Below, piece by piece: positions 50,714-64,000 of a DNA stretch of 64,000 nucleotides. How positions within the stretch are numbered: the stretch's first letter is position 1; the number at the start of each line of letters is the position of its first letter. A program made the position numbers and the translations under genes. Below the pieces are notes generated by a model that was not told the origin of the DNA, searched no databases, and saw nothing but the letters and a program-made list of their open reading frames with translations. This DNA comes from Mycolicibacterium cosmeticum (GTDB lineage Bacteria > Actinomycetota > Actinomycetes > Mycobacteriales > Mycobacteriaceae): positions 2,294,001 through 2,358,000 of the forward strand of contig NZ_CCBB010000003.1 of assembly GCF_000613185.1 (NCBI RefSeq), in the 5' to 3' direction.

Positions 50714-50727
50714 ATACCGTCCGGTAA
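50714..50727. promoter_or_regulatory. Dyad 2 in the fadE5 promoter
   Basis: ATACCGTCCGGTAA keeps the GTAA half-site and 6-base spacer with one change in the other half; the inner TACCG-TC-CGGTA is also symmetric. It is centred 26 bases from dyad 1, as expected for paired TetR dimers. Confidence 0.5.
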
Positions 50728-50799
50728 CCCCAACTCAAAGGGGTGTTGAGCAAATTTGCGCCAGCGAACCAACCCGCTGGTTGATCGGGCCGCTTGCGA

Positions 50800-50835
50800 C
50801 GCCTGTTTTTGCCGTCTGACGTGCCAAAACAGGCG
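50800..50835. promoter_or_regulatory. 10-base inverted repeat upstream of the oxidoreductase gene
   Basis: CGCCTGTTTT (50800-50809) and AAAACAGGCG (50826-50835) are perfect arms around 16 bases. It lies 52 bases before the oxidoreductase start, and a smaller CCAGCG/CGCTGG repeat sits at 50761-50780. It may be an operator or a leader hairpin. Confidence 0.45.
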
Positions 50836-50886
50836 ATCTGTGATGCTCGCCACGGAAACGCCCATCAAACCTCTAATGTGAGGCGA

Positions 50887-51966
50887 ATGAGACGCGTGGT
50901 GGTATGGGGAACCGGAAACATGGGCTCGACGACGATCCGTTCGGCACTCGCCTTTCCCGGGCTGCAGCTGGCCGGGGTGATCACCTCCTCCGCCGAGAAG
51001 GCGGGCCGGGACGCGGCGGTGTTCGCCGGGCTGCCGGGCCTGACCGGCATCGCCGCCACCACCGATGTCGACGCGGCGCTGGGCGCGGCCGACGCGGTGG
51101 CCTATATGGCCTCCGGTGACATCCGGCCCGAGGAGGCCATCGCGGATATCGAGCGCGCGCTGAAGTCCGGCGCACATGTGGTGACGCCGTCGCTGTATTC
51201 GCTCTACGACCCGCGCTCGGCGCCGCCGGAGTGGGTCGAGCGGCTCACCGCCGCCGCCCAAGCCGGGCAGGCGTCGTTGTTGGTCAGCGGTGTCGACCCG
51301 GGCTGGGGTAACGACGCGCTCGCCGTGACGGCCGCCAGCCTGTGCACCCGCATCAAGACCATCACCTGTCAGGAGATCTTCGACTACTCCACCTACAACC
51401 AGCCGTTCGCCGTCAAGGTGTCCTGTGGTTTCGGCGGCGCCATGGACGAGACCCCGATGATGCTGCTCCCGACGATCCCCACGATGGTGTGGGGCGGCAA
51501 CGTCCGGATGATCGGCCGCGGGCTGGGCATCGAGATCGACGAGATCACCGAAGAGGTCGAGCGGCTGCCCCTGGACGAGACCGTCGACACCGTGCTCGGC
51601 CCGTTCGAGAAGGGCACCCAGGGCGCGTTCTACCTCAAGGTGATCGGCTGGTCGGCCGGCGAGCGGCGGGTGGTCATCGAGCACATCACCCGCATCCACC
51701 CGTCGTGTGCCCCGCACTGGCCGCAACCCGACCAAGGGGTGGGCGATCACCGCGTCATCGTCGACGGCGACCCGCAGCTGACCATCACCACCCGCGCCGA
51801 CGTCCCGGGCGGCACCCGCGCCGACGGCGGCAACACCACCGCCGCCAACCGGCTGCTGGGTGCCGTCGAATGGCTGGCCACCCAGCCCGCCGGTATCTAC
51901 GACGGGCTGGATGTGCCGCTGCGCTCGGCGCTGCCTGCCGACGTGGAGGCGACGCGCTGGGCCTGA
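50887..51966 (+). CDS. NAD(P)-dependent oxidoreductase (dihydrodipicolinate-reductase-like)
   Basis: A 359-residue Rossmann protein from ATG 50887. The opening RRVVVWGTGNMGSTTIRSAL is the nucleotide-binding GxGxxG motif, followed by LAGVITSSAEKAGRDAAVF and DAVAYMASGDIRPEEAIADIERAL. The mid-section LLVSGVDPGWGNDALAV is characteristic of the mycobacterial DapB-like/amine dehydrogenase-like group, whose substrates are mostly unknown. It is divergent from fadE5 and ends one base from the convergent pks. In mycobacterial TPP loci a gene of this kind lies beside pks, but no role is shown. Confidence 0.75.
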   Translation: MRRVVVWGTGNMGSTTIRSALAFPGLQLAGVITSSAEKAGRDAAVFAGLPGLTGIAATTDVDAALGAADAVAYMASGDIRPEEAIADIERALKSGAHVVTPSLYSLYDPRSAPPEWVERLTAAAQAGQASLLVSGVDPGWGNDALAVTAASLCTRIKTITCQEIFDYSTYNQPFAVKVSCGFGGAMDETPMMLLPTIPTMVWGGNVRMIGRGLGIEIDEITEEVERLPLDETVDTVLGPFEKGTQGAFYLKVIGWSAGERRVVIEHITRIHPSCAPHWPQPDQGVGDHRVIVDGDPQLTITTRADVPGGTRADGGNTTAANRLLGAVEWLATQPAGIYDGLDVPLRSALPADVEATRWA

Positions 51967-51967
51967 C

Positions 51968-54900
51968 TCACTCCGCCGGCGCGGCCACCGGTTCGGCGGT
52001 CACCGGCGCCTCGGCGTCGGGCAGCTGCGACACCAGATGCTCGGCGAGTTCGCCGATGGTCGGGTAGTCGAACACCGCCGTCGGGCTGATGTCGAACTTC
52101 CCGCCGAACTGACCGAACAACCGGTTGCGCAGCTCGACGGCCATCAGCGAGTCCGTGCCCAGGTCCAGGAACCTGCTCGACGCGGCCGGTGGCTGCGCGA
52201 GCCGCAGGAAACCCTGGACTTCCTTCTGCAGGAACTCGGTGATGAACCCGGCCCGCGCGGCCACCGGCAGCTCCTGCAGTTGGCGCAGCAGCTCACTGTC
52301 GCCGGTGGCCGCCCCGTCACCGCTGGGCAGCACCTGATCCAGCAGCGGCGGCCGGATGCCGCCGAGCATCTTCGCGGTGCGCTGCCAGTTCGCCTTCAGC
52401 ACGGTCGCCTGCGCCGTGCCGTGCCGGATGGCCTCGCCGAGGGCGGCCAGCGCCGCCGACGGCTCCAGCGGCATCATGCCCTGCGCGCTCAGATTGGCCA
52501 CTGCCGCTTGCGAACTGGCCATCCCGCCGCTGCCCCACGGACCGAAGTTCACCGCGGTCCCCGGCAGCCCCTGCGCCCGGCGCTCGGCGACCAGCCCGTC
52601 GAGCAGGGCATTGGCGGTGGCGTAGTTGGCCTGCGACGGTGAACCCAGCACCGCCGACGCCGACGAGTACAGGATGAAGAAGTCCAGCTCGTCGTCCTCG
52701 GTCAACCGGTGCAGATGGTGGGCGCCATAGGCCTTGGGGGCCAGCGTCGTCCGGAACCGGTCCAGGTCCTGCTGCGGCAGCAGCGCGTCGTCGAGCACAC
52801 CGGCCAGATGTGCCACCCCGGCCAGCGGCGGCAGCTCCGCACGAATCCGCGCCAGCAATGCGGCCACCTCGGACTCCGCACCCACGTCGGCGGTGAAGAC
52901 GTGCACCCGGCAGTGGTAGCGCTCGGTGATGGCGTCGATGCTCTGCTGCTGCTCGACCTCGGGCGCACGGCGGCTGGTCAACACGATGTCACCGGCTCCG
53001 AGCTGGGCCAGATACGCCGCGGTGTGCAGCCCCAGCGCGCCGAGCCCGCCGGTCACCAGGTAGGTCCGGTCACCTTGCGGCTGCAGCGGTTTGGGCATCT
53101 GCACGACGATCTTGCCGATGTGCCGGGCCTGCTGCATGCGCCGGAACGCCGTCCTGGCCTCGGTCAGCGGGTACACCTCGGCAGGCACCGGCGTCCACGC
53201 GCCGGTGGCCAAGCCGTCGGCCACCTCGTTCATCAGCCGCTGGATGTGGTCGGGATCGGTCATCATCGTCACGTCCAGCGCCACGATCTCGTAATCGATA
53301 TCGGGTCGCACCGCGGCCATCTGCTCGGCCGTCCAGATATCGCGCTTGGCGATCTCGGCGAACCGGCCGCCTTGCGCGGTGGCCCGCACCGTCGCCTCGA
53401 TGAAGCCCTCGTTGGTCAGGCTGTTGAGCACCACGTCCACGCCCGCACCGTCGGTGTCCGCCAGGATCTGATCGGCGAAATCCGTTGTGCGGGAATCGTA
53501 GACGTACTCCACCCCCATCGCGCGCAGCGTGGCTTGTTTGTACTTGCTCGCGGTGGCGAACACCGTCGCGCCGAACTGCTTGGCCATCTGCACCGCGGCC
53601 AACCCGACACCACCGCTGGCGGCGTGGATGAGCACCTTGTCGCCGGGCCGCAACGTCGCCCAGTCGAAAGCCAGCCGCACCGTCAGCGCCGCCGCCGGGA
53701 TGGTCGCCGCGTCCACCGCGCCGATCCCGTCCGGCACGACGGCCAGCAGCGGTGCCGGGACGTTCAGCCGGCTCGCGAACGCCCCCTGCATCGAACCGAA
53801 CACCCGCTGGCCGACCTCGAATCCGCTGACCTCGGAGCCCACTTCGGTGACCACACCGCACAGGTCGCCACCGATCGGGCCGGGATCGCCGGGGTAGAGG
53901 CCGAGCACGTTGAGCACATCGCGGAAGTTCAGGCCGGCCGCCTCGATCCGGACCTGGACCTCGCCCGGCTCGGGCGGGGTGACCTCCTTCTCGGTCAGGC
54001 GCAGGTTGTCGATCGCGCCGCGCTCGGTCGGTGCCAGCTGGTAGTCGTCGCTGCGGGGCATCGGCAGCTGGCCGCTGCGCGCCCAATGCAGGAGTCGCGA
54101 CACCAGGAAACGTCCTTGCCGCACCGCCATTTCGGGTTCGGTGACCGGCGTGCCCAGCGCGCCGGCCAGCCAGCTCAGCGATTCCGCGGAGGAATCCCCG
54201 TCCACCAGCCGGACTCGCAGGGTCGGCTGCTCGGCGATCAGGGTGCGCCCGAATCCCCACAGCGCGGACTGCACGGCATCCACCGGTTCGCCGGGTTCGG
54301 TGGCCACCGCGCGATCGGTGACGATCCACAACCCGCCGGGCAGGCCCTTGTTCTCGGCAGCGGTCTGCGCGGCTGCGAGCAACCCGGCCACCTGCGCCTC
54401 CAGCCGGGACGCCAGGTCGTCATCCGGTTGTCCCGAAGCGCGCCAGACGATTCCGGCCACCGGCGTGCCCTGTTCGGCGGCACCGGTGAAGGCCCGCTGC
54501 CAGGACTGCGGATCGGTGACGTCGTCGACGGTCACGGCACCGGGCACCTCGCCGGCCAGCGCGTCGAACCCGGCGATCAACCAGGTGCCGGTCGCCTTCT
54601 CGGTATCCTCGGCCGCCGGCGCGGCGGCTTCCTGCCAGCCCACCGTGTACAGCAGCCGGGTGGAATCCCCGCCGAGCCCGCGCAGCAAGGCCTCCCGGGG
54701 GGCGCGCTTCACGGTGAACTCACGAATCCCGCCGAGAACCCGTCCGTCGCGGTCCACGAAATCGAGGTCGAACACCTGGGTTTCGCCGTTCAGGGGGCTC
54801 TCGTGCCAGCGCGCGCGGCAGTAGAAGCGCCGCGGCATCTTCTCCTGCACCTGAACCTGCCCGTAGCGCAGCGGCAGGAACAGATCCGACATGCCCTGCT

Positions 54901-57397
54901 CGGCGGCCAGGATGGCGGGGAAGGCCGGGAACGCCACACCGGTGCACAGGTCCAGCAGCACCGGGTGGATCGGCTCGCCGCTCAGATGCTCGGCGAGTTC
55001 CTCACCGATGGCGATATCGCCGATGGCCTCACCTTCACCGACCCACAACGACTTCAGCGACGTCGACCAGGTCGGCCCCCAGGCCAGCTCCATGTCGGCG
55101 AAGATGTCGAACAGTTCCTGCGGGCGGGTGCGATTCATCTGCTCGATCGCCTCGTCCGGGTTGACCGAGATCGGTTCCTCGTCGGCCTCGACGCCGGCCA
55201 GCAGGCTGCCGTCGGAGTTCAGCGACCACTCGGCGTCCCGCACCCCGTGCGGGCGGCTGTGCACCTGGAACTTCCAGCCGTCGTCGACGGGGTGCAGCGT
55301 CAACTGCACCTCGCGAGCGGCCTTGTCCGGCAGGATGATCGGCTCGTAGAAGAACACTTCCTTGACCCGGGCCGGCGCACCCGCCGCGGCGAGTGCCATC
55401 GCGGCGTACGTCGCACCGGGCACGACGACGGTCCCGTAGATGACGTGATGTGCCAGCCAGGGCTGGGTCTTGACCGAGAACACGTTGCTGTACACGGTGT
55501 CGCCGGACGCCAGATCCTTGGCACTGCCCAGGATCCCGGCGACCCGGATACCGTCGCCACCTCCGGCGAACCCCGAGGCCTTGGGCCAGTACCGGCGGCG
55601 CTGGAAGGGATAGGTCGGCAGCTCCAGTCGCCGGGCCGTCGCACGCTGCTTGGCGGCGAAATCGGGCCGGTGCCCGCAGATGTAGGCGGTGGCGAGCGCT
55701 TCGGTGATCTGTCGCTGGGCGTTGGCGCCCTTGCGCAGCGACACGATGGTGCGCGGCGCATCCGAGGACTCCGGCCAGCACTGCAACGCGGCGGCGGTCA
55801 GGATCGGCTGCGGGCCGATCTCCATGAGCACCGAGCAGCCCAGGGCCGCCACCGTGCGCACGCTCTCGGTGAACTGCACCGGCTGGCGGGAGTGCCGGCG
55901 CCAGTACAGCGCGTCGATCGGGGTGTCGGCGGTGAGCACCGCGCCGGTCCGGTTGCACACCAGCGGCCGGGTCGGCACCGCGAAGTCGAACTGCCCGGCG
56001 AACGCCTCGAATTCGTCGAGCACCGGGTCCAGCAGTTCCGAGTGGAAGGCGTGGCTGGTCTCCAGCCAGGTGCAGCGGGCGCCGTCCTGACTGCAGTTGG
56101 CGACGATCTGCTCCAGATCCTCACCGGGACCGGACAACACGGTGTTGCGGCCGTTGTACGCCCCCACCGACACCCGCGGGAACGCCTCGGCGGCGTCCTC
56201 CACGTACTGCGGGTCGGCGAACACCGCCACCATCCGGCCGCCGGCGGGCAGGCTGCCGAACAGCCTGCCGCGTTCGGCGATCAGCCGGGCACCGTCCTCC
56301 AGGCTGAACACCCCGGCCACACACGCCGCCGCGTACTGGCCCACGCTGTGGCCGAGCACCACGTCGGGTTCGATACCCCAGGACTGCCACAGCCGGGCCA
56401 GCCCCATCTCGATCGCGAAGATCGCGGGTTGCGCAAACGACGTGTGCCGCAACGTCTCGGCGGCCTCCCTGCCGCTGCTGAACAGGACGTCCAGCAGGGG
56501 GCGGGGCAGCATGCCGTCGACGGCCTGCGCGCACCGCCGGACGGTGTCGGCGAACACCGGCTCGGACTCGAACAGCTCACGTGCCATGCCCGGGTACTGG
56601 CTACCCTGGCCGGGGAAGAACCACGCCGTGGTGGGCGGGTCGGTGCATTCCCCGCGGACCACGCCCGGCCGTAGCCGGTTGGCCACCAACTCGTCGAGCA
56701 GCAGCCGCGCCTCCTGGGCCGAACCGGCGACCACCGCGGCCCGGTGTTCGAAGTGCGTCCGGCCGGCTCCCGCGGTGAAGCCGACGTCGCCGATCGGGGT
56801 GTCCGGGTGCGCGTCCAGCCAGGCGGCGTACCGCTGGGCCAACGCCGTCAACCCGGCGGCCGATCGTGCCGACAGCGGCAGCAGTGTCAGAGGTTCCCGC
56901 GGCGCCTCGGGTGCATCGTCGGCGACGGTGTCCTCGGCGGGTTGCGGGGCCTCCTCCAGCAGCACATGGGCGTTGGTGCCGGTGAAGCCGAACGAGCTGA
57001 CGCCGGCGCGGCGCGGACGGCCGTTGGTGAGCCACGGCGTCGCCTCGTCGACCACCCGCACCGGCAGGCTGTCCCACGGGATGTGCGGCGACGGGTTGGT
57101 GAAATGCAGGGTCCGCGGCAGCATTTCGTTCTGCAGTGACAGCACCACCTTGATCAGGCCGGCCACCCCGGCCGCCGACTCCAGGTGGCCGATGTTGGTT
57201 TTGGCGGTCCCCATCAGCAGCGGCCGGCCCGAATCGCGGCCGGCGCCGTAGGCCGCCGCGGCGGCCTGGACCTCGATCGGATCGCCCAGCGGGGTGCCGG
57301 TGCCGTGTGCCTCCAGGTAGTCGACGTCCCCGCCCGTCAGCCCGGCACGGGACAGCGCCGAGGTGATGAGGCGTTGTTGCGCACCGCCGTTGGGCAC
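51968..57397 (-). CDS. pks: Type I polyketide synthase, second module (downstream of frameshift)
   Basis: A 1,809-residue frame that continues the synthase after a one-base loss; GTG 57397 is only the first start in this frame and has no ribosome binding site. Order: end of KS2 (YLEAHGTGTPLGD and NIGHLES), AT2 with GHSVGQ and HAFH (malonyl type), DH with HHVIYGTVVVPG (H651), ER with LIHAASGGVGLAAVQMAK (about 1255), KR with TGGLGALGLHTAAYL (about 1450) and the SSASAV/NYATAN catalytic segment, and ACP with the phosphopantetheine serine S1750 in GTDSLMA. No thioesterase is present. As an independent protein it would lack the KS cysteine. Adjoined to the upstream frame it makes a normal module that reduces fully to the alkane. 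Confidence 0.88.
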   Translation of the reverse strand: MPNGGAQQRLITSALSRAGLTGGDVDYLEAHGTGTPLGDPIEVQAAAAAYGAGRDSGRPLLMGTAKTNIGHLESAAGVAGLIKVVLSLQNEMLPRTLHFTNPSPHIPWDSLPVRVVDEATPWLTNGRPRRAGVSSFGFTGTNAHVLLEEAPQPAEDTVADDAPEAPREPLTLLPLSARSAAGLTALAQRYAAWLDAHPDTPIGDVGFTAGAGRTHFEHRAAVVAGSAQEARLLLDELVANRLRPGVVRGECTDPPTTAWFFPGQGSQYPGMARELFESEPVFADTVRRCAQAVDGMLPRPLLDVLFSSGREAAETLRHTSFAQPAIFAIEMGLARLWQSWGIEPDVVLGHSVGQYAAACVAGVFSLEDGARLIAERGRLFGSLPAGGRMVAVFADPQYVEDAAEAFPRVSVGAYNGRNTVLSGPGEDLEQIVANCSQDGARCTWLETSHAFHSELLDPVLDEFEAFAGQFDFAVPTRPLVCNRTGAVLTADTPIDALYWRRHSRQPVQFTESVRTVAALGCSVLMEIGPQPILTAAALQCWPESSDAPRTIVSLRKGANAQRQITEALATAYICGHRPDFAAKQRATARRLELPTYPFQRRRYWPKASGFAGGGDGIRVAGILGSAKDLASGDTVYSNVFSVKTQPWLAHHVIYGTVVVPGATYAAMALAAAGAPARVKEVFFYEPIILPDKAAREVQLTLHPVDDGWKFQVHSRPHGVRDAEWSLNSDGSLLAGVEADEEPISVNPDEAIEQMNRTRPQELFDIFADMELAWGPTWSTSLKSLWVGEGEAIGDIAIGEELAEHLSGEPIHPVLLDLCTGVAFPAFPAILAAEQGMSDLFLPLRYGQVQVQEKMPRRFYCRARWHESPLNGETQVFDLDFVDRDGRVLGGIREFTVKRAPREALLRGLGGDSTRLLYTVGWQEAAAPAAEDTEKATGTWLIAGFDALAGEVPGAVTVDDVTDPQSWQRAFTGAAEQGTPVAGIVWRASGQPDDDLASRLEAQVAGLLAAAQTAAENKGLPGGLWIVTDRAVATEPGEPVDAVQSALWGFGRTLIAEQPTLRVRLVDGDSSAESLSWLAGALGTPVTEPEMAVRQGRFLVSRLLHWARSGQLPMPRSDDYQLAPTERGAIDNLRLTEKEVTPPEPGEVQVRIEAAGLNFRDVLNVLGLYPGDPGPIGGDLCGVVTEVGSEVSGFEVGQRVFGSMQGAFASRLNVPAPLLAVVPDGIGAVDAATIPAAALTVRLAFDWATLRPGDKVLIHAASGGVGLAAVQMAKQFGATVFATASKYKQATLRAMGVEYVYDSRTTDFADQILADTDGAGVDVVLNSLTNEGFIEATVRATAQGGRFAEIAKRDIWTAEQMAAVRPDIDYEIVALDVTMMTDPDHIQRLMNEVADGLATGAWTPVPAEVYPLTEARTAFRRMQQARHIGKIVVQMPKPLQPQGDRTYLVTGGLGALGLHTAAYLAQLGAGDIVLTSRRAPEVEQQQSIDAITERYHCRVHVFTADVGAESEVAALLARIRAELPPLAGVAHLAGVLDDALLPQQDLDRFRTTLAPKAYGAHHLHRLTEDDELDFFILYSSASAVLGSPSQANYATANALLDGLVAERRAQGLPGTAVNFGPWGSGGMASSQAAVANLSAQGMMPLEPSAALAALGEAIRHGTAQATVLKANWQRTAKMLGGIRPPLLDQVLPSGDGAATGDSELLRQLQELPVAARAGFITEFLQKEVQGFLRLAQPPAASSRFLDLGTDSLMAVELRNRLFGQFGGKFDISPTAVFDYPTIGELAEHLVSQLPDAEAPVTAEPVAAPAE

Positions 57398-57399
57398 CG

Positions 57400-62844
<5,445 letters not shown>

Positions 62845-63208
62845 GAAAGGTTGTGCTCCCCGCGTCGGGTGGGTGACGTATCGATGCATGCGGGAGACCG
62901 CGTCAGGGTCAGAGTTGTTTCCGAACGGCCACCGTGCGCCAACCCGTGCGTCGGCAACGGCCGGGCCATCTCCCGCCGGTCAGTATGGCATGCGGGTTGC
63001 TGAGGCAGGAGGTTTCCGGCCGGTTGGACAACCGCCGGCGCTGCGCGTGCCGGCGCGCCGCAACACCCGCTTAGCCGGTCTCGCGGAACGGTCTCAAAGC
63101 CGGCCCACAGGGGCGTATCGGCGACCTCGGCCGGCGGAGCCGCTATCGTGAAGTCGCCGCCGGTGTTGCTGGACCGCCGCCGTCGCCGCTTCAACCCGGG
63201 AGGGATTA
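62845..63208. promoter_or_regulatory. Divergent pks-papA3 intergenic region
   Basis: These 364 bases contain no convincing ORF. They should hold both promoters of the TPP genes. A CGGTTG-GA-CAACCG dyad lies at 63021-63034, and CGGTCTC occurs twice near 63077-63095. No consensus promoter or known operator is obvious. Confidence 0.45.
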
Positions 63209-64000
63209 GTGCAAATCGGGAAGATCACCATCGGCACAATCGATGATTGGGCGCCGAGTCCGGGCGTGGTGACGTCCTGGCACCCGACAAATGCGGCCAT
63301 GGACAAGGCCCGGCAAGCGCCCGTCAGTGCGGTGCCGGTCAGTTATATGCAGGGCCAACACATTCGCGGCGTGTACCACCAGGAAGCCGCGGGCCTCGAC
63401 TATTCCCGTCAGATCATCGCCACCTGCGAAGTGCCTGGTAAATGTGATATCGACGCGATGAACCACGCCATCAACGCTTATCTGCGGCGGCATGACACCT
63501 ATCGCAGCTGGTTCGAATACTCGGGTTCCGGCGACATTGTCAGACGTACCATTACCGACCCCGACGACATCGAATTCGAACCCGTCAACCACGGCGAAAT
63601 AACTGCCGAAGACGCGCGTAAACACATTGTCGACATACCGAGTCCACTGGAATGGGGTTGCTTTTCGTTCGGCATTGTCCAGAGCGACGATCATTTCGAT
63701 TTCTACGCCAGCATCGACCATGTTCACGGCGATGCCGCGTTGATCGGCATCACGATGCTCGAGGCGCACGGCATGTACACGTCGCTGACCCAGAGCGGGC
63801 AGCCGATGCCGTTGCCCGAAGCGGGCCGCTTCGACGATTTCTGTGTCAAGGAACGCGAAGCGACGGCGAACCTGACCGTCGATTCGCCGGAGGTGCGGGC
63901 TTGGATCGAGTTTGCTGAGAACAACAACAACAGCCTGCCCGAGTTCCCGCTACCGCTGGGTAACCCATCGGAGCCCACGGTGGCCGACATGGTCGGGGAG
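63209..64000 (+). CDS. papA3: Acyltransferase PapA3 (N-terminal 264 residues; cut by window end)
   Basis: Starts at GTG 63209, with GGGAGGG five bases before it. VQIGKITIGTIDDWAPSPG, YMQGQHIRGVYHQEAAGLDYSRQ and the acyl-transfer motif HVHGD (HxxxD, in SIDHVHGDAALIG near residue 172) mark a polyketide-associated protein of the condensation-domain superfamily. PapA3 in TPP loci transfers phleic acyl chains made by Pks to the trehalose precursor. The order pks then divergent papA3 matches TPP loci of other mycobacteria, where mmpL10, fadD23 and a PE gene follow; those lie outside the window. Confidence 0.9.
   Translation, partial: MQIGKITIGTIDDWAPSPGVVTSWHPTNAAMDKARQAPVSAVPVSYMQGQHIRGVYHQEAAGLDYSRQIIATCEVPGKCDIDAMNHAINAYLRRHDTYRSWFEYSGSGDIVRRTITDPDDIEFEPVNHGEITAEDARKHIVDIPSPLEWGCFSFGIVQSDDHFDFYASIDHVHGDAALIGITMLEAHGMYTSLTQSGQPMPLPEAGRFDDFCVKEREATANLTVDSPEVRAWIEFAENNNNSLPEFPLPLGNPSEPTVADMVGE

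Noticed and set aside
52709..56674. 1,321-codon plus-strand frame opposite pks, with a similar one at 59770-63003
   Set aside because: Both mirror the synthase codons; no domain motif and composition typical of antisense frames.

Overview
The window is a high-GC actinobacterial chromosome segment that reads as a rapidly growing Mycobacterium (Mycolicibacterium type). Gene order follows the M. tuberculosis Rv0223c-Rv0244c block: aldehyde dehydrogenase, methyltransferase, GT4 glycosyltransferase, two cell-envelope membrane proteins, AT3 acyltransferase, aftD, a DUF2613 micro-protein, lpqI, TetR, htdX, fabG4, fadA2 and fadE5. The left edge resembles the Rv1426c-Rv1428c operon. The right edge is the trehalose polyphleate (TPP) locus (pks, then divergent papA3) of the kind known from M. 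smegmatis and M. abscessus. Gene names rest on recognised motifs and order; no database search was run.

Layout. 0-2.7 kb: a lipid-activation operon (hydrolase, FadD12-like ligase, acyltransferase) behind a sequence matching the KstR operator. 2.8-10 kb: arylamine N-acetyltransferase, two abutting acyl-CoA dehydrogenases, an AraC/DinB regulator with a DHFR-fold reductase, and a TetR gene divergent from a FadE5 paralogue. 10.2-12.7 kb: a type VII secretion toxin cassette of lower GC (EspC-like protein, TNT-type NAD+ glycohydrolase toxin, putative immunity protein). 12.7-29.2 kb: cell-envelope core (arabinan, lipoarabinomannan and trehalose mycolate related), with an inserted putative di-iron hydrolase/oxygenase plus its ferredoxin reductase.

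29.2-38.7 kb: an accessory amine or polyamine region between lpqI and the Rv0238-like TetR. It holds a five-gene operon (glutamine synthetase-like ligase, APC permease, class III aminotransferase, FluG-like amidohydrolase, PLP decarboxylase), a divergent class II glutamine amidotransferase and an RpiR regulator. 38.8-42.9 kb: htdX-fabG4 and divergent fadA2, a beta-oxidation or fatty-acid module that shares a TTAC-N6-GTAA dyad with the fadE5 promoter.

42.9-48.8 kb: a second accessory insertion, between fadA2 and fadE5. It carries an MPT64-family secreted protein, a TDT transporter, an F420-type oxidoreductase, a CRP-like site followed by a strongly structured RNA candidate, a ClgR/PopR-like regulator ending in LAA, two ClpP paralogues (one lacking the catalytic serine), and a DUF559 endonuclease-fold gene flanked by two copies of a 61-bp palindromic element. 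48.8-64 kb: fadE5, an oxidoreductase, the bimodular TPP polyketide synthase, which carries a one-base frameshift inside its second ketosynthase, and the start of papA3.

The observations most worth follow-up are the structured RNA (45.9 kb), the serine-less ClpP pair with its regulator (46-47.6 kb), the DUF559-associated palindromes (47.7 and 48.7 kb) and the pks frameshift (57.4 kb). No tRNA, rRNA, CRISPR array or insertion sequence was seen.
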